Source: Oscheius sp. JU75 (Eukaryota > Nematoda > Chromadorea > Rhabditida > Rhabditidae). From it: 64,000 nt of DNA. Positions 47,291 through 58,754 of this stretch are shown in pieces. The position numbers and the translations under genes were made by a program. The notes under the pieces were generated by a model. It did not search any database. It was not told the DNA's origin and saw only the letters and a program-made list of their open reading frames with translations. Each line of letters opens with the position of its first letter. The stretch's first letter is position 1. The stretch covers positions 7,204,501 to 7,268,500 of the forward strand of contig JASJZC010000002.1 of NCBI GenBank assembly GCA_037178855.1, in the 5' to 3' direction.

Positions 47291-50200
47291 ATGGCTTCGA
47301 CCTTCGTCGACCTACTGGATCCGGACGATTTCGGTAGCCGACCGTCCAGTTCGATCCGTCGACGAAGAGAATTCCAGCTGACGACGGATCTGGGTGATAC
47401 TAGTCCCTCTCCCTCTCGTCCTATCACTCCAGCTTTCAAACTTGGTTCCGGATCACCGAGTCTGGTCAAGGAAATCAGTCCCTTCATTCGAAATGCCTCG
47501 TTTCGAATGAAACAGCAGTTGCAGTCGACGTTTAGTGAGCCTTTGAGGGCAACTGAGCAGCTAAGGGCTCTTCCACGAATACTGATGGACTCGAGACATA
47601 GCCTGAATTGTGATGGTGAATAGTTACATAGAAAGTGACGACGAAAAATTTCCTTAAAACCGGGAAGAAACTGAAGGAGTACGAATAAAATAGTTTGAAT
47701 TCCCCAATACTTCAAACGTGATTTTGCGCGCGCATCTGAAAGGGTTGAATTCGGCTGGCCAAGCCGATTTTATACCCCTTCTTTTCGCTGAAATGTCTTC
47801 TTGCAGCAGCGAAACATCTACCGATTCACCTAAAAGTATAATCACTAGCTTCTCTATTAAATTACACAAAGAATTCTAGGCGAAGACGAAGGGTCCACGA
47901 GCGACGAGGGCGATGTGGACGATCCGGAATTTTTGGAGCTTCAGGAGAGAGAAAACATAATTAAGAAGTATTCAGAAGTTAGCTTACCCCTTTTTCCTTG
48001 AAAAAAAGTCGAAAATTTAGGGCCCTGACAGCAAAAATATTGACGATTGGGAAAATCCAGAGTCAGATCTCTTCAAAAAGATGGATCGCTTCGGCTTTCT
48101 ACAGTTCGTCCCGATTTTTCGATTCTTTTCATGGCTATTTTCAGCAAAACCGATGCCGGGCTGACAGACGAGGAAAGAGCTCATAAACTGCGAATTGAGA
48201 CCGAGTACAGACGCGAAAAGAAATGGCGAACAATGCTCGAGGTACTGCTTGTCATTTTTCTGTCATTTTGCCTGGTTTCTTGACAAAAACACCCCCACAA
48301 GCTCCAGGTTTCTCGCAAAATTTTTGATTTGCAGCTCTGGCCCAAGCTCAGACCCGGGGAGCGGCCGAAAAAGATGGAGGAGCGGGTATGGAAGGGAATT
48401 CCGGCCAAGTGGCGACTCACAGTCAGTTTTTCTATAATTTCTTGTTAAAACAATTAAAATCTAGGTTTGGCCGATGCTCCTGGACATCGAGAGGCTAAAA
48501 AGTGTGAGGGAGAACACATACACGGATCTGCTGGTCCGAGCCCGACTCGTCAGTAAGGACATCAAGCAGATAGATCTCGATATCAATCGAACCTACAGAG
48601 ATCACGAGGCTTTTAGGAGACGCTACGATGTCAAGTAAGTCTTCTTACTTCAATTATAGTTCCCGCAGTTACAAAGCCATGTCAAACCTCCTCCTTTCAG
48701 ACAACAATCCCTCCTGAACGTCCTGGCCGCCTATTCGATGTACAACACCGAGGTCGGCTACTGCCAAGGAATGAGCCAGATCGCCGCCCTTTTCCTTATG
48801 TTCCTCGACGAGGAGAACACCTTCTGGTGCCTGCACAGCCTAATGATCAATCCCAGGCACACGATGCACGGCTTCTTCGTGCCCGGATTTCCAAAACTGA
48901 CCAGATTCGAGGAACATTTTAAGAAAGTACTCAAAAAGTATAGACCGAGGATATACAAGCATCTGGTAAGGTTTTTTGTTTTTATGCATAAAATACACGA
49001 GGTTCTGATATTTTTCAAGTAAAAAATACGTAAATTCCCGTTTGATTTACGCATAAGTTCGTGCCTTGACTGTATTCGCCATTTCTGATTAAGTGAGTCT
49101 TTCAAGCTAAAGCGATAAAACAAATTCGAAAATCCAGAAAATGTATTTAGAAGCCAGAAAAAAAGTTAAAACAAATTTTTAAACCTGCAATACGCAATTT
49201 TGCGTGAGTTTAGCGATACGTCACGTAAAAGTATGTACGTGAAGTCGTGTCGGGATACGTAGTTTTGCATACAGTATAGACAGCGCCTGTTTTAATACAT
49301 TTTTATCTTAAAATTTCTTTAGGAAAAGCAAGACATCCCCTACATCTACCTGACCAAATGGTGGTTCGGCTGCTTCCTGGACAGAGTCCCGTTCTCGCTG
49401 GCCCTCCGACTCTGGGACGTGTTCCTCATTGAAGGCGACTGCATTCTCATAGCCATGGCTCTGAACATTATGAAAATGCATGAAAGTGAGTAGTTTTTGC
49501 GCTTAAAAGTAAAAGTTTATTCAGAACGGATCCTAAAGCTGCAGATCGACACGTTCATGGAGTTTATCCAACAGAATATAGCCGAAGATTTCGGGTTCTC
49601 CGAGAACGAGACGCTCATTTCGTTGGGGGAAACGCTCACGAAACTCAAGGTTCGTACAGCTTTTTGTTTATTATAGTTCCATGCCAAAAGTAAGGGAAAC
49701 TTGAAATTTCAGAGCGACCGTCTCCATATACCCCCTCCAGCCAAGGACAGCGATCTATCCGAAATCCCCACCAAAGCCCTTGGCCCCGTGCTTGCCAAGC
49801 CCCTGGGCACGATCCGCGACGAGATCTCCGAAATTCAATCGCGTCACAGCCTGGCCGTCTGTAAGTTTGATCGCCAAATTTATGAGCACGCCTATCAGCA
49901 TTACTATGAGTACTACCTGAATGGCGGGACTGACTAGTTTTTAATCGTTTAAATTTTGTTTAACCCCCATTAAGAATGAAGTTTGTATGGCGCCTAGACT
50001 TAAAAATAGTCTCGTTTTTCAGCGACTCGATCCAGTAGATCCAATTCGGCCAGATGACGAGAAGACCCCTCACATTTTTAAAGTTTCCATGTTTTCTCTT
50101 GTTTTCAATACCCGCGTTTTAGAAGTTGTTGTAAGTTATAGTAGTAGTAAACGTAGATTATTTTGTAGAAGAATACTGTAGTTTCTTGTGGCTAGAAGCG

Positions 50201-51343
50201 TCAGTAGTTCCCAGGGAATTGTTCGGTCATTTCAGTAGTGTATTTTGGTCGCAAAAGTGCTGAAGAGCCGTCCTTGGAAGCTCAGAAATGTCGCTGGGTC
50301 TCAGAGAGCAGGTCCCGTAGTCTTTGGTAGTCACTTCTGTTCGGAACATCGCTTAAATTGTGGTTCCCCGTAGTTTCGTAGTCTCTCGAAGTATTCTCCA
50401 GCCGAAAGAGCCTTAAGATGCCGGGTCTTTCCATAGTAGTATAGAGATATTCGAGATTTCTCTAGTCAAAAACCTCTTAAAACGTCTGGTCGAATCGTGC
50501 TTCCAAGTGTATCTTCTCCCCGCTAGAGTGCTGCGAAAATTAGCTTCTGTTCACGGTTTGATAGGGTGTTATAGAGTCACAAGACCGAGTTCTATAGGTA
50601 TCAATGGATGATCGGAAATAAAGTCCAGTTTTATCGCACGAGACATTATTTAAAAAATCGGACAGTTACTCCAATATGAGTGTCTTACCAGCAACAACGA
50701 CATAAGCAGGACACCCAAGACAGTTCGTATCCTTTTCAGCCACCGGCAGATCACCCTATCCCGGCAGAAAACGCTCCAAGCAGCGCTCGGGCTCCAGAAC
50801 CCCTCACACTCAGCACACTCCACAGAATTCTTCGGCTTCCCGGCTGGCCCAGGTCGCTTCCGAGGAGATTCGTCTCCCTCAGGGGAACAGTTTCCGCGGT
50901 ATGGAGAGTCTACAGAACGGGGAGAGGAGAGAGGTCCCCTTTGAGGTGAGTTCGACAGAGACAGAAACAGAAAAGACATGTCAGATTCCCCAGCGACGGG
51001 CTTCACAGCGCAGGAAACAGGAAAATACCCCTCCTCCCGACCCCTACCAGCCACAGGAAACTTCGAGTAAGATGAGGAATGGGTACGTTCAATTAAGTTC
51101 CCCTAACATTGCTTTCAAATTTGGTACCAAACTAAAAACTAACGAAATAATTGCAGAACATCGGTGTACGATAGTGATCGCGCTCTGCTCCAGGGAACCT
51201 CGTCCATCCGCGACGAGCGAACTGGCCACAACGTGACCATTCTAAGGGCGGCCGAGGACGAGGATGATGACAGTCAATCGATGTCACCTCCCGGGGCTTA
51301 TAGTCAAACGGTGAATCGAGGGGATGAGGCATGGGATATTTAA
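47291..51343 (+). CDS. USP6NL: TBC-domain Rab GTPase-activating protein (USP6NL/RN-tre type), 687 aa
   Basis: Stimulates GTP hydrolysis by Rab proteins in endocytic traffic. Exons: 47291-47615, 47880-47977, 48021-48103, 48145-48241, 48335-48421, 48465-48634, 48701-48965, 49323-49485, 49525-49649, 49713-49860, 50023-50034, 50740-50945, 50985-51082, 51157-51343. The dual-finger catalytic residues are present: Arg in [13 protein letters not shown] and Gln in [29 protein letters not shown] and [20 protein letters not shown] follow, all as in RN-tre. A Ser/Pro/Arg-rich tail follows the TBC domain. The tail depends on a 12-nt microexon (50023-50034). If exon 10 is read through instead, the protein ends at 49937 (NGGTD). 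The N-terminal 110 residues are disordered and not part of the TBC. Confidence 0.9.
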
Positions 51344-52058
51344 GTTTATTGATAGAGTAGTCGAGTATCCTAGAGAGTGTAAAAGTGAGTCTACGATCTG
51401 TTATAACAGAACAGAAGATGACTGGCATCTGGTGACTGAGTATGTCTAGTGAGTCGTTAAGTCACGTATTCGAGTGGTCGAGAAGTTGGGTTGATAGGAA
51501 AAAATGGAGCTGACAGGGAAGTCGTGTAATGTATAGAAACAAGAAGTATATCTAGCTGTTCGTTATGGAAGAACTGGTAGAGAGGAAAGGTTGTCTTATG
51601 AGTCGAGTGAAAAAAATGGAAAAAGACGAAATTCCAGAGCGACATAGTAATATAGCTATGTCCAGAGGCCATCTATGAATCCAAGTACAAAGAAAAGTTT
51701 CAGAAGACCACCCTCAATTCATCATCCACGCCTATTCGCGTCACTCACGGCTCAAATAATGTGACTTACATTAGTCTCGGAGACAACTCCGTATTGTGAT
51801 CACTTTTTTCCCGTAACAGTTCCTCCCATTCATTCACTCAACCCCTAGTCCTTCTGCTCATTCAAAAACTGTTGTGAGACGTATATGGGCATAATTGTGT
51901 AAATATAGACCCAGGGTGGGCTCAATAAAATGTCTTTTTTCTGTTCTCTGTGCCGAGATGGCTGCTGACGTAGCCACTGCTCCGGTTGGACACTATCAGT
52001 GGCTTTTGGAGAGGAGGGGCTTATCAGATCGGAGCTGGGTCCGTATTCCGAAATCGGA
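51344..52058. other. intergenic, promoter region of carboxypeptidase 1
   Basis: About 700 bp without a gene. Near its end CTTATCAG (TGATAA on the minus strand, 52021-52026) lies 33 bp before the carboxypeptidase ATG, a GATA-factor site of the type used in nematode gut genes. Assignment is by motif only. Confidence 0.4.
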
Positions 52059-55000
52059 ATGACCCGTACGGCTGTAGTTCTCGGCCTTCTGGCTGTCCTT
52101 ACTGGGTTCGTTCAGTTTTTGCATTGACAGCGACAGTAGACAGGGACAGTGACAGTGACAGAGACAGAGGCTCCACCCCCTTGAGACTCTCTTTTGACCT
52201 TTGCTGACCCTACTCAATCTGTTCTTCTTTACAAGGATAGTGACAGAGACTGACAGTGACAGTGAGTGACAGTGGGGGGAGACAGTGGCAGAGGCAGTAG
52301 GTGCTAGACAGACACAGAAACAGTGACAGAGACAGTGACAGTTAGAGGAAGAGTTAAAGTGACAGCGATTGTGTAGTCTACTGTTCCGATAACTTCTGAC
52401 GTGCCTAACCACGTGGTTATTTTACTGAAACCCGATAAGCTAACCGCTGTCAAACGAAACTTTACAGTAGTCAAGCTGCACTGATCCAGAATCTTCCTGG
52501 ACAGCCAGCAGCCACCTTCAAACAGTACTCGGGCTACTTCTCCGTCGGAAAGACCCATCAGTTGCACTACTGGTTCGTCGAGTCGGCCAACAATCCAGCT
52601 ACTGACCCTGTCTTGGTCTGGTTGACAGGAGGACCGGGATGCTCTGGACTTTCGGCTCTTCTCACAGAATGGGGACCGTTCATGGTACGTTGCGTAAGCA
52701 TTTGAAAGTCTATCTGAACTTTCTACTACAGATAAGAGTTCTCTGATAGTGGTGGGCGCATAGACAGGGATACATAGAGTTAGAGGGAACTTCCAGGTGA
52801 ACAGTGACGGTCTTACCCTCTCCCCTAACCCGTACTCCTGGAACAGAAATACCTCCATCCTGACCCTCGAGTCACCAGCCGGAGTCGGGTACAGTTACGC
52901 TACTGACGGAAACATAACCACTGGAGATGACCAGACTGCCAGCGAGAACTGGCAAGCCCTGGTTGCCTTCTTCAACACGCCCGAGTTCACCCAGTACAAG
53001 AACAACGACTTCTACGTGACTGGAGAGAGTTATGGTGGTATATACGTCCCTACCCTCGTCCAGACGATCCTTGACCGACAGAGTCAGTTCAAGATCAATC
53101 TCAAGGGAACTGCTATCGGAAATGGATGTGTCTCTGAGAATGAGGGAACTGACTCTCTGGTTCTGTTCGAATACCATCATGGTCTTATCGATGACACGTA
53201 AGTCTCTGTCTCTGTTTCTAACCCTCTCTATTTCAGCAAATGGCAACAGATCAAGTCTCAGTGCTGCCAGAACAACACCGATGACTGTGCCTTCCACAGC
53301 TACGGTCTTTTCACCACCTGCGGTGCTTTCGTGAACAATGTCCAGAACACGGCCTGGGGAGACGGTATCAATGCATACAACATGTACGCATCTTGCTCCA
53401 ATGCTGGTTCTATGCGCTACGCCATGGAATACAGGAACAAGATGAAGAAGGACTACATTCCTACTGGACAGGCAAGCAGCCCTCCCTGTATGGACGAGGA
53501 TCCGGTGACCAACTATCTGAACCGTGCAGATGTCAGGAAGGCTCTCTTCATCCCGTCTTCCCTGCCCGCATGGGATATTTGCAAGTGAGTGGAGGGAAGA
53601 AATCATTAATGAGGACCATTTCCAGTGACCAGATCAACCAGAAGTACAGGAGACAGTACAGTGACATGACCCCTCAGCTGACCAATGCTCTCAATCAGGG
53701 AGTCAAGGTCATGATCTACTCTGGTGATGTCGATAGTGAGTCATTGTCCCTGTCATTGTCACCTTGTCTCTCAACCCTAGTGTCCCAGTCCACCCACCCC
53801 GGTCAATACTAAAACGACTACCTACCAGCGAATTTTTATTTAGTCCTTATTGATCTGTCTTCTACAGGTTTTCCTGGTTGGTCGAGTCCTGGCTTGGTGT
53901 ACGCGCACCTCCGACGGCTTTCTCGCTGCCCATTTCGCCTCTCTTGCTCCGCATCGCCGTGACCACATGCTCGCTCCTCTCGCACACTGGCAGCATCTTC
54001 TTGGCCGTCTTCGTCGAGTCGTCCTGCTGCGTCTTTTGGACAGGCAGACACTGCTCCAGATCGGCCTGACTCCTCGTCCTGGACAGCAACATCAGTCGAC
54101 TTTGGACTTCCTTGTCCAAGAGCGGGTTGTGGGTCTCGTCAACGCTGCTGAGGTCCGTCTTCTCCGGCTCCTTCTCCGAGGCTGGACAGGTTCCGAACTC
54201 GAGCTCCTTCTCCGTTTTCCTTGCTTCCGTCGTCAGCACGGCCGTCATCGTCAGCGAGACATCGGGCTTGACCACAGAAGGCGGTGTCGCTACCGTATTC
54301 TTCGGCTCCTCCTTCGGCTTCTGGCACTTCTGGAAGTAAACTATAGTTATAATGAGAAGAAGACAATGACTGACTATAGTGAAAAGAAGACATGCCGATG
54401 ACTCCATTTGGTTCTGTGTCTTCTTGGTCTTCCGGCAGCCGATCAGCGTCGCTACGAGGACGGACAAGAGCAGGAACCACGGGGGAACATCGTTGTCGAC
54501 TGGCTTCTGGTTCTGTCAATTTAATTCTCTGGACAATTAGTGCATCTCGGAAAACTTCTCTTACTTCCACATCTTCTACAAAAATGCCTAATTAAAGGGA
54601 CTCCAATTACGCAGAGCTCGTCCTTTCCTTCTCTGTCCCTTGCTCGGCTGGTAGTCTGTTGCAATGTTGCTGTTGCTGTCTCTCTGTAACAAATGGCTAG
54701 TAGCCTACCAGTTCCTGTCCACTGCGTTTCTGTCTCTCAGCCTCTCCGTCTCTGTATATTTATGTCTCTCTATCTCTCTGTGTCTCTGTCTCTCTGTCCA
54801 TTGCTCACTGGTAGTCTTCAACCAGTTCAAGTGTTACCATCTCTCTATTTCTTTATCCACTTTTATCAATGCCCCCATTTTCAGTGGCCTGCAACTTCCT
54901 AATGGGACAGAGATTCACCCGCAAGCTCGGAATCCCTGTGAGTGTTTTTGCTCATGATATCTTGCCCCCGATTCGAGGTCCAGACATCCTCTCCGGTTGT

Positions 55001-55225
55001 AACAAAACAACCGATGTCTCTCCCTCTCTGCAACCGAAATGTTTTCAGGTCAAAACTGCAGCCAGAAAGTACAACGTGAATGGACAGGTCGGCGGCTTCC
55101 ACACCCAGTACGGATCCAATCTTCACTTCGTGACTGTCAGAGGTGCCGGCCATATGGTTCCGACTGACAAGCCCGATGTGGCCTTCCACATCCTGGACAG
55201 TTTCCTCAACAACAAAGCCTTCTAA
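52059..55225 (+). CDS. CTSA: lysosomal serine carboxypeptidase (cathepsin A-like), copy 1, 450 aa
   Basis: Removes C-terminal residues from peptides in lysosome or gut lumen. Exons: 52059-52105, 52468-52684, 52797-53197, 53237-53584, 53626-53735, 54885-54937, 55049-55225. The first exon was found by phase and supplies a good signal peptide ([19 protein letters not shown]). S10 family features: [10 protein letters not shown] (oxyanion), [10 protein letters not shown], catalytic Ser in GESYGG, Asp in YSGDVD, His in GAGHMVP. Length is typical. Intron 5 (1149 nt) contains a complete antisense gene. Intron 1 contains a 62-bp block shared with the promoter of copy 2. Confidence 0.94.
52169..52230. 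promoter_or_regulatory. 62-bp duplicated block with paired TGACC half-sites (DR4), copy 1
   Basis: Matches 55974-56035 at 61 of 62 positions. Contains TGACCT-TTGC-TGACCC (52195-52210), a direct repeat of nuclear-receptor half-sites with 4-bp spacing. Here it lies in intron 1, 64 bp after exon 1. Confidence 0.55.
53862..54587 (-). CDS. nested antisense gene: small membrane protein with cytoplasmic tail
   Basis: Lies entirely in intron 5 of carboxypeptidase 1. Exons, as far as resolved: 54565-54587 (5' end beyond this not found), 54375-54512, 53862-54329. A transmembrane segment ([17 protein letters not shown]) is followed by a basic stop-transfer (RKTKKTQ) and a long polar tail rich in Lys, Glu, Thr and Ser ([32 protein letters not shown]). 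The 45-nt segment 54330-54374 has GTCAGT...TTCCAG borders and is in frame; if retained it adds a second hydrophobic stretch. No family recognised. The start codon is unresolved. Confidence 0.6.
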
Positions 55226-56069
55226 TCTGTACATAAAGTTTGATCTAGAATGACAGTGAAATTAATCTTCCTGGGGTATCGCATTGATGGTGCCAGGGGT
55301 CAGAGGCTTGCACCGATCAGACAGTTGGCATGGGGAGGGTCCTTTTTGATTGATAGTGGCTCTTGATGCCAGGAAAAGAGTTTGAAAAGGAGTCAGGATG
55401 GTTGGAGAGAATGATGGACAGACTCTCACTGTCTCTGTATCGAGAAAGATTCGAATGGTCTTATGATTGGTCCAGAGGGCAGGTGACCGAACGAACCGAT
55501 CAGGGCCGGTACCTTTGACTCTCAGACACTCTGTTGCTCTGTCTCTGTAGCTCTGCCAAGAATCGAGATTTAAAGGAAGCCAGAATGGACAGAGAGACCG
55601 ATGGTCAAGTATGCACTGCCTGCCACTGTACTGTGAAGAGTTTGAAGGGTTTTACGATCCGGTTAAAGAGTGATACCAGAACGGACCTAATAACCACTGA
55701 ACCTGTCTCTCACACACTCTTCATCTGTTTATGCGCCTCTGTGTCTCTCACTGTCGCCTATCGTTTCTAAACCAATCGATAGTTTCTCTGCTTTCCCGGA
55801 CGCTACTTATTATCATGAGACGCTACGGTAGGATGCTTTGCTTTCCCAAATCCACGCTCTCAACTCTCACTCTTCCAGATCATTCTATTTTTCATTCCTC
55901 CACGAGGTGTCCCTCCAAATGTACCCGACAGATGCCAGGGATCGGACCATCCTTCTCTCCCTCTCTCTATGTCGGCTCCACCCCCTTGAGACTCTCTTTT
56001 GACCCTTGCTGACCCTACTCAATCTGTTCTTCTTTCTCTTCTCTTTTTTATTAGATTTTCATTCCAGAC
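55226..56069. other. intergenic between carboxypeptidase copies
   Basis: About 840 bp. Holds a TGATAA-type GATA site (55810-55815, minus), the duplicated DR4 block (55974-56035) and a pyrimidine tract leading to ATTCCAG just before the copy 2 ATG. Confidence 0.5.
55974..56035. promoter_or_regulatory. 62-bp duplicated block with paired TGACC half-sites (DR4), copy 2
   Basis: Contains TGACCC-TTGC-TGACCC (56000-56015). Lies 34 bp upstream of the carboxypeptidase 2 ATG, a plausible promoter-proximal position. One base differs from the copy in intron 1 of carboxypeptidase 1. Confidence 0.6.
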
Positions 56070-57829
56070 ATGCGTTTGGTGTGCCTCTCGGCCCTGTTGG
56101 CCATCGTCGCAGCGGTCGACGAGATCAACAGTCTGCCCGGTGTCGAATGGGAGTTGAACTTCAAGCACTATTCCGGGTTCTTCCAGGTCTCCGATAATCA
56201 TCTACTTCACTACTGGTAGGCCTCACTGTCTCCCTCTAGCAACTCTCTTTTAGGTTTGTCGAATCCCAGAACAATCCCTCCACCGACCCTCTGATTTTCT
56301 GGTTCAACGGTGGACCGGGATGCTCCTCTCTGGACGGTCTGCTCAACGAGATGGGACCCTACGTGGCCCATAAGGACGGCAAGACCCTGGTCGAGAATCC
56401 CTATTCCTGGAACAAGCTGGCTTCTGTCGTCTACATTGAGTCTCCTGCAGGAGTCGGATACTCTTATGCCACCGACGGGAACATCACTACTAATGACGAC
56501 CAGACTTCTCTTGAGAATTACGAGGCTGTCAAGCAGTTCTTCCAGGTTGGTAACTGTCTCTCTGTCTCCTTGTTTATATGCCTTTCTGTCTCCTTGTATC
56601 TGATTCTTGGTCAAACTTTTCTAACCAACTTCCACGACATCTGGAGGAGAAAGAAAAATGGTCTTTGCTTTGAACAGCTGTGCCAGATGTTTGGAAACTT
56701 TCTAAAAACAAACACGAGACTTTTGAGAGTTCTTTGATTTCAGACCTTCCCCGATTTCCGTCAACATGCTACCTACATTATGGGAGAATCCTACGGTGGC
56801 GTCTATGTTCCGACCCTGACCACCAGAATCATCAGCGGACAGAAGGACTTCCCCATCAATCTCAAGGGAATGGCTCTGGGAAATGGCTACGTGAATGAGC
56901 AGCTCAACATTGACACTTCTATCCGATTCGCTTACGGACACGGCCTTATCGATGAGAAGACCTGGAACACTCTGGAGACCGAGTGCTGCAAGGGATGCGC
57001 CGACACCTGTGACTTCACCAAGGTTGAGGGTCACTGCGCCAGAATGGTTGAGGACATCTTCCAGTTCTTGTGGGCTGGAGGACTCAACCCATACGATCTG
57101 TACAGGGATTGTGATCCTAATCCTGATCTCAACGGAGACCGAGTTTCGCACATGCTCAAGGGTTAGTTGACAGACTGACAGAGATAGAGAAACAGAGAGA
57201 AAGATGGATCGAGAGACAGAGGGTCGGAGAAACAGTGACTCACTCTAGTATTCCAGGAGTCGCTCCCCGCTTCGATAACATCGACTACCCGAAGAAGAAC
57301 GTCAGTGTCCTTGACTTCTTCCGCAAGAACGCCCCTCTGATGGGAGACGCTCCCTGCCTCAACGATTCCGATGTCATTAGCTACATGAACAACAACAAGG
57401 TTCGCAAGGCCATCAACATTCCCTTCAACCTGGGCAAATGGGACATCTGCAGTGACAAGGTGACCAGTACATACCAGAAACAGTACACCGACATGGCTCC
57501 CTTCGTCAAGAAGATTGTCAAGGCACACGTCCGCGTCCTTCTCTACTACGGAGACACCGACAGTAAGTATCTGGTATCACAAAAACCTATAGAAACGTTC
57601 AGTGGCCTGCAACTTCATCATGGGACAGACTTTCGCTGCCAACCTCGGTCTCAAGCGTCTTCTGAACAAGACTCCTTGGAAGTATGACCGCCAGATCGCC
57701 GGATTCAAGACCATGTACGAGGGACTGACCTTCATCACCGTCCGTGGAGCTGGTCACATGGCTCCCCAATGGCGTGCTCCTCAGATGTACTACGCTATTC
57801 AACAGTTTCTTCTCAACCATCCTATCTAA
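56070..57829 (+). CDS. CTSA: lysosomal serine carboxypeptidase (cathepsin A-like), copy 2, 462 aa
   Basis: Tandem paralog of copy 1. Exons: 56070-56215, 56254-56545, 56744-57161, 57257-57562, 57603-57829. Signal peptide [17 protein letters not shown]10 motifs: [24 protein letters not shown], catalytic Ser in GESYGG, Asp in YYGDTD, His in GAGHMAP. Cysteines CCKGC and related ones match the family's disulfides. Fewer introns than copy 1; only the junction after GD(V/T)D, leading to MACNF, is at an obviously shared position along with some others. The ATG follows ATTCCAG by two bases. A polyadenylation signal is at 57843-57848. Confidence 0.96.
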
Positions 57830-58079
57830 ACTATCACTGATAAATAAATCTTATTCAGGTCTTGTCGGAAATGTAATTGGCAGGGGTGTGAAAACACACT
57901 AAAACAGAGGGACAGAGAGATCGTGAGATCGAGAGATAGAGACAGTCACAGTGGACAGTACTGCTACCAGTAATTGTCGCTTGCAATCATGTTTTGTTTC
58001 AAAACTTGCAACAAAACTTCTTGAAACAAAAGCTACAAAACTTTCTAAGTTTCGAGAATCAATCAAGCACTTCGCGACG

Positions 58080-58754
58080 ATGGAGATGGTTGGCTCGAGC
58101 GACGTTCTGGTACCGATGCCGACGGCCGAGGAGACGCAACTGGCCAAGGAGCAGGTGGAAGGAGCTGCAGCCAAGTCGGAGTTCCCGCCAATTCCGGAAC
58201 ATCCTCTGGCTGACCGAATAGAAGAGCTGCAGCTGATGAAGGCCGTGTCCGAGGATCCGGACTTCTACGAGGAGCTGAAGAAGAAGAGCCACGCGAGCTA
58301 CTGCCGCATGAAGGAGACGCCGGACGCTGTGGCAAAGAAGTTCTACCCGGATCTGTGTCGTCGCTTCATAGACTTCGAGCTAAGGATCAAGAAGATAGAA
58401 GACAGACTGTGGAAGTTGCCTCGCGAGGACGGTAGTCTGGAGGAGGACCGCTTCGAGATCCTGGGGGAGCTGCTGGACAAGGCCTGCAACGGACTGGAGA
58501 TCTGGGACGAGCATCTGGAGAAGAAGATCCCCTGGGGACATCGGCTGGCCTTGGAGGGACGACTCGTCTCTCTCCTTCACGAAAAGTTCGACATCATCGA
58601 GCAGATCTGCGACGAGTTTGACAAGCTCAAGGACGACCGTCACGGAGTGAACAACGAGCGCGAGTGGCTCCGCTACGAGATCCGTAGCTGCGACATGGCC
58701 TTCTACGAGATCAACGAGCACTTCCTGCTCTCCTATCTCGACATGCCCTGGTAG
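58080..58754 (+). CDS. intronless unknown protein, 224 aa
   Basis: A single exon with strong coding character, G/C-rich third positions and an almost entirely alpha-helical, acidic composition. Segments: MPTAEETQLAKEQVEG, AVSEDPDFYEELKKKSH, KKFYPDLCRRFIDFELRIKK, GHRLALEGRLVSLLHEKF, YEINEHFLLSYLDMPW. No membrane segment or signal peptide. The frame is open upstream to 57951 but has no ATG there, so the ATG at 58080 is used. Being intronless among intron-rich neighbours it may be a retrocopy or a small nematode-specific family. I do not recognise a domain. Confidence 0.75.
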   Translation: MEMVGSSDVLVPMPTAEETQLAKEQVEGAAAKSEFPPIPEHPLADRIEELQLMKAVSEDPDFYEELKKKSHASYCRMKETPDAVAKKFYPDLCRRFIDFELRIKKIEDRLWKLPREDGSLEEDRFEILGELLDKACNGLEIWDEHLEKKIPWGHRLALEGRLVSLLHEKFDIIEQICDEFDKLKDDRHGVNNEREWLRYEIRSCDMAFYEINEHFLLSYLDMPW

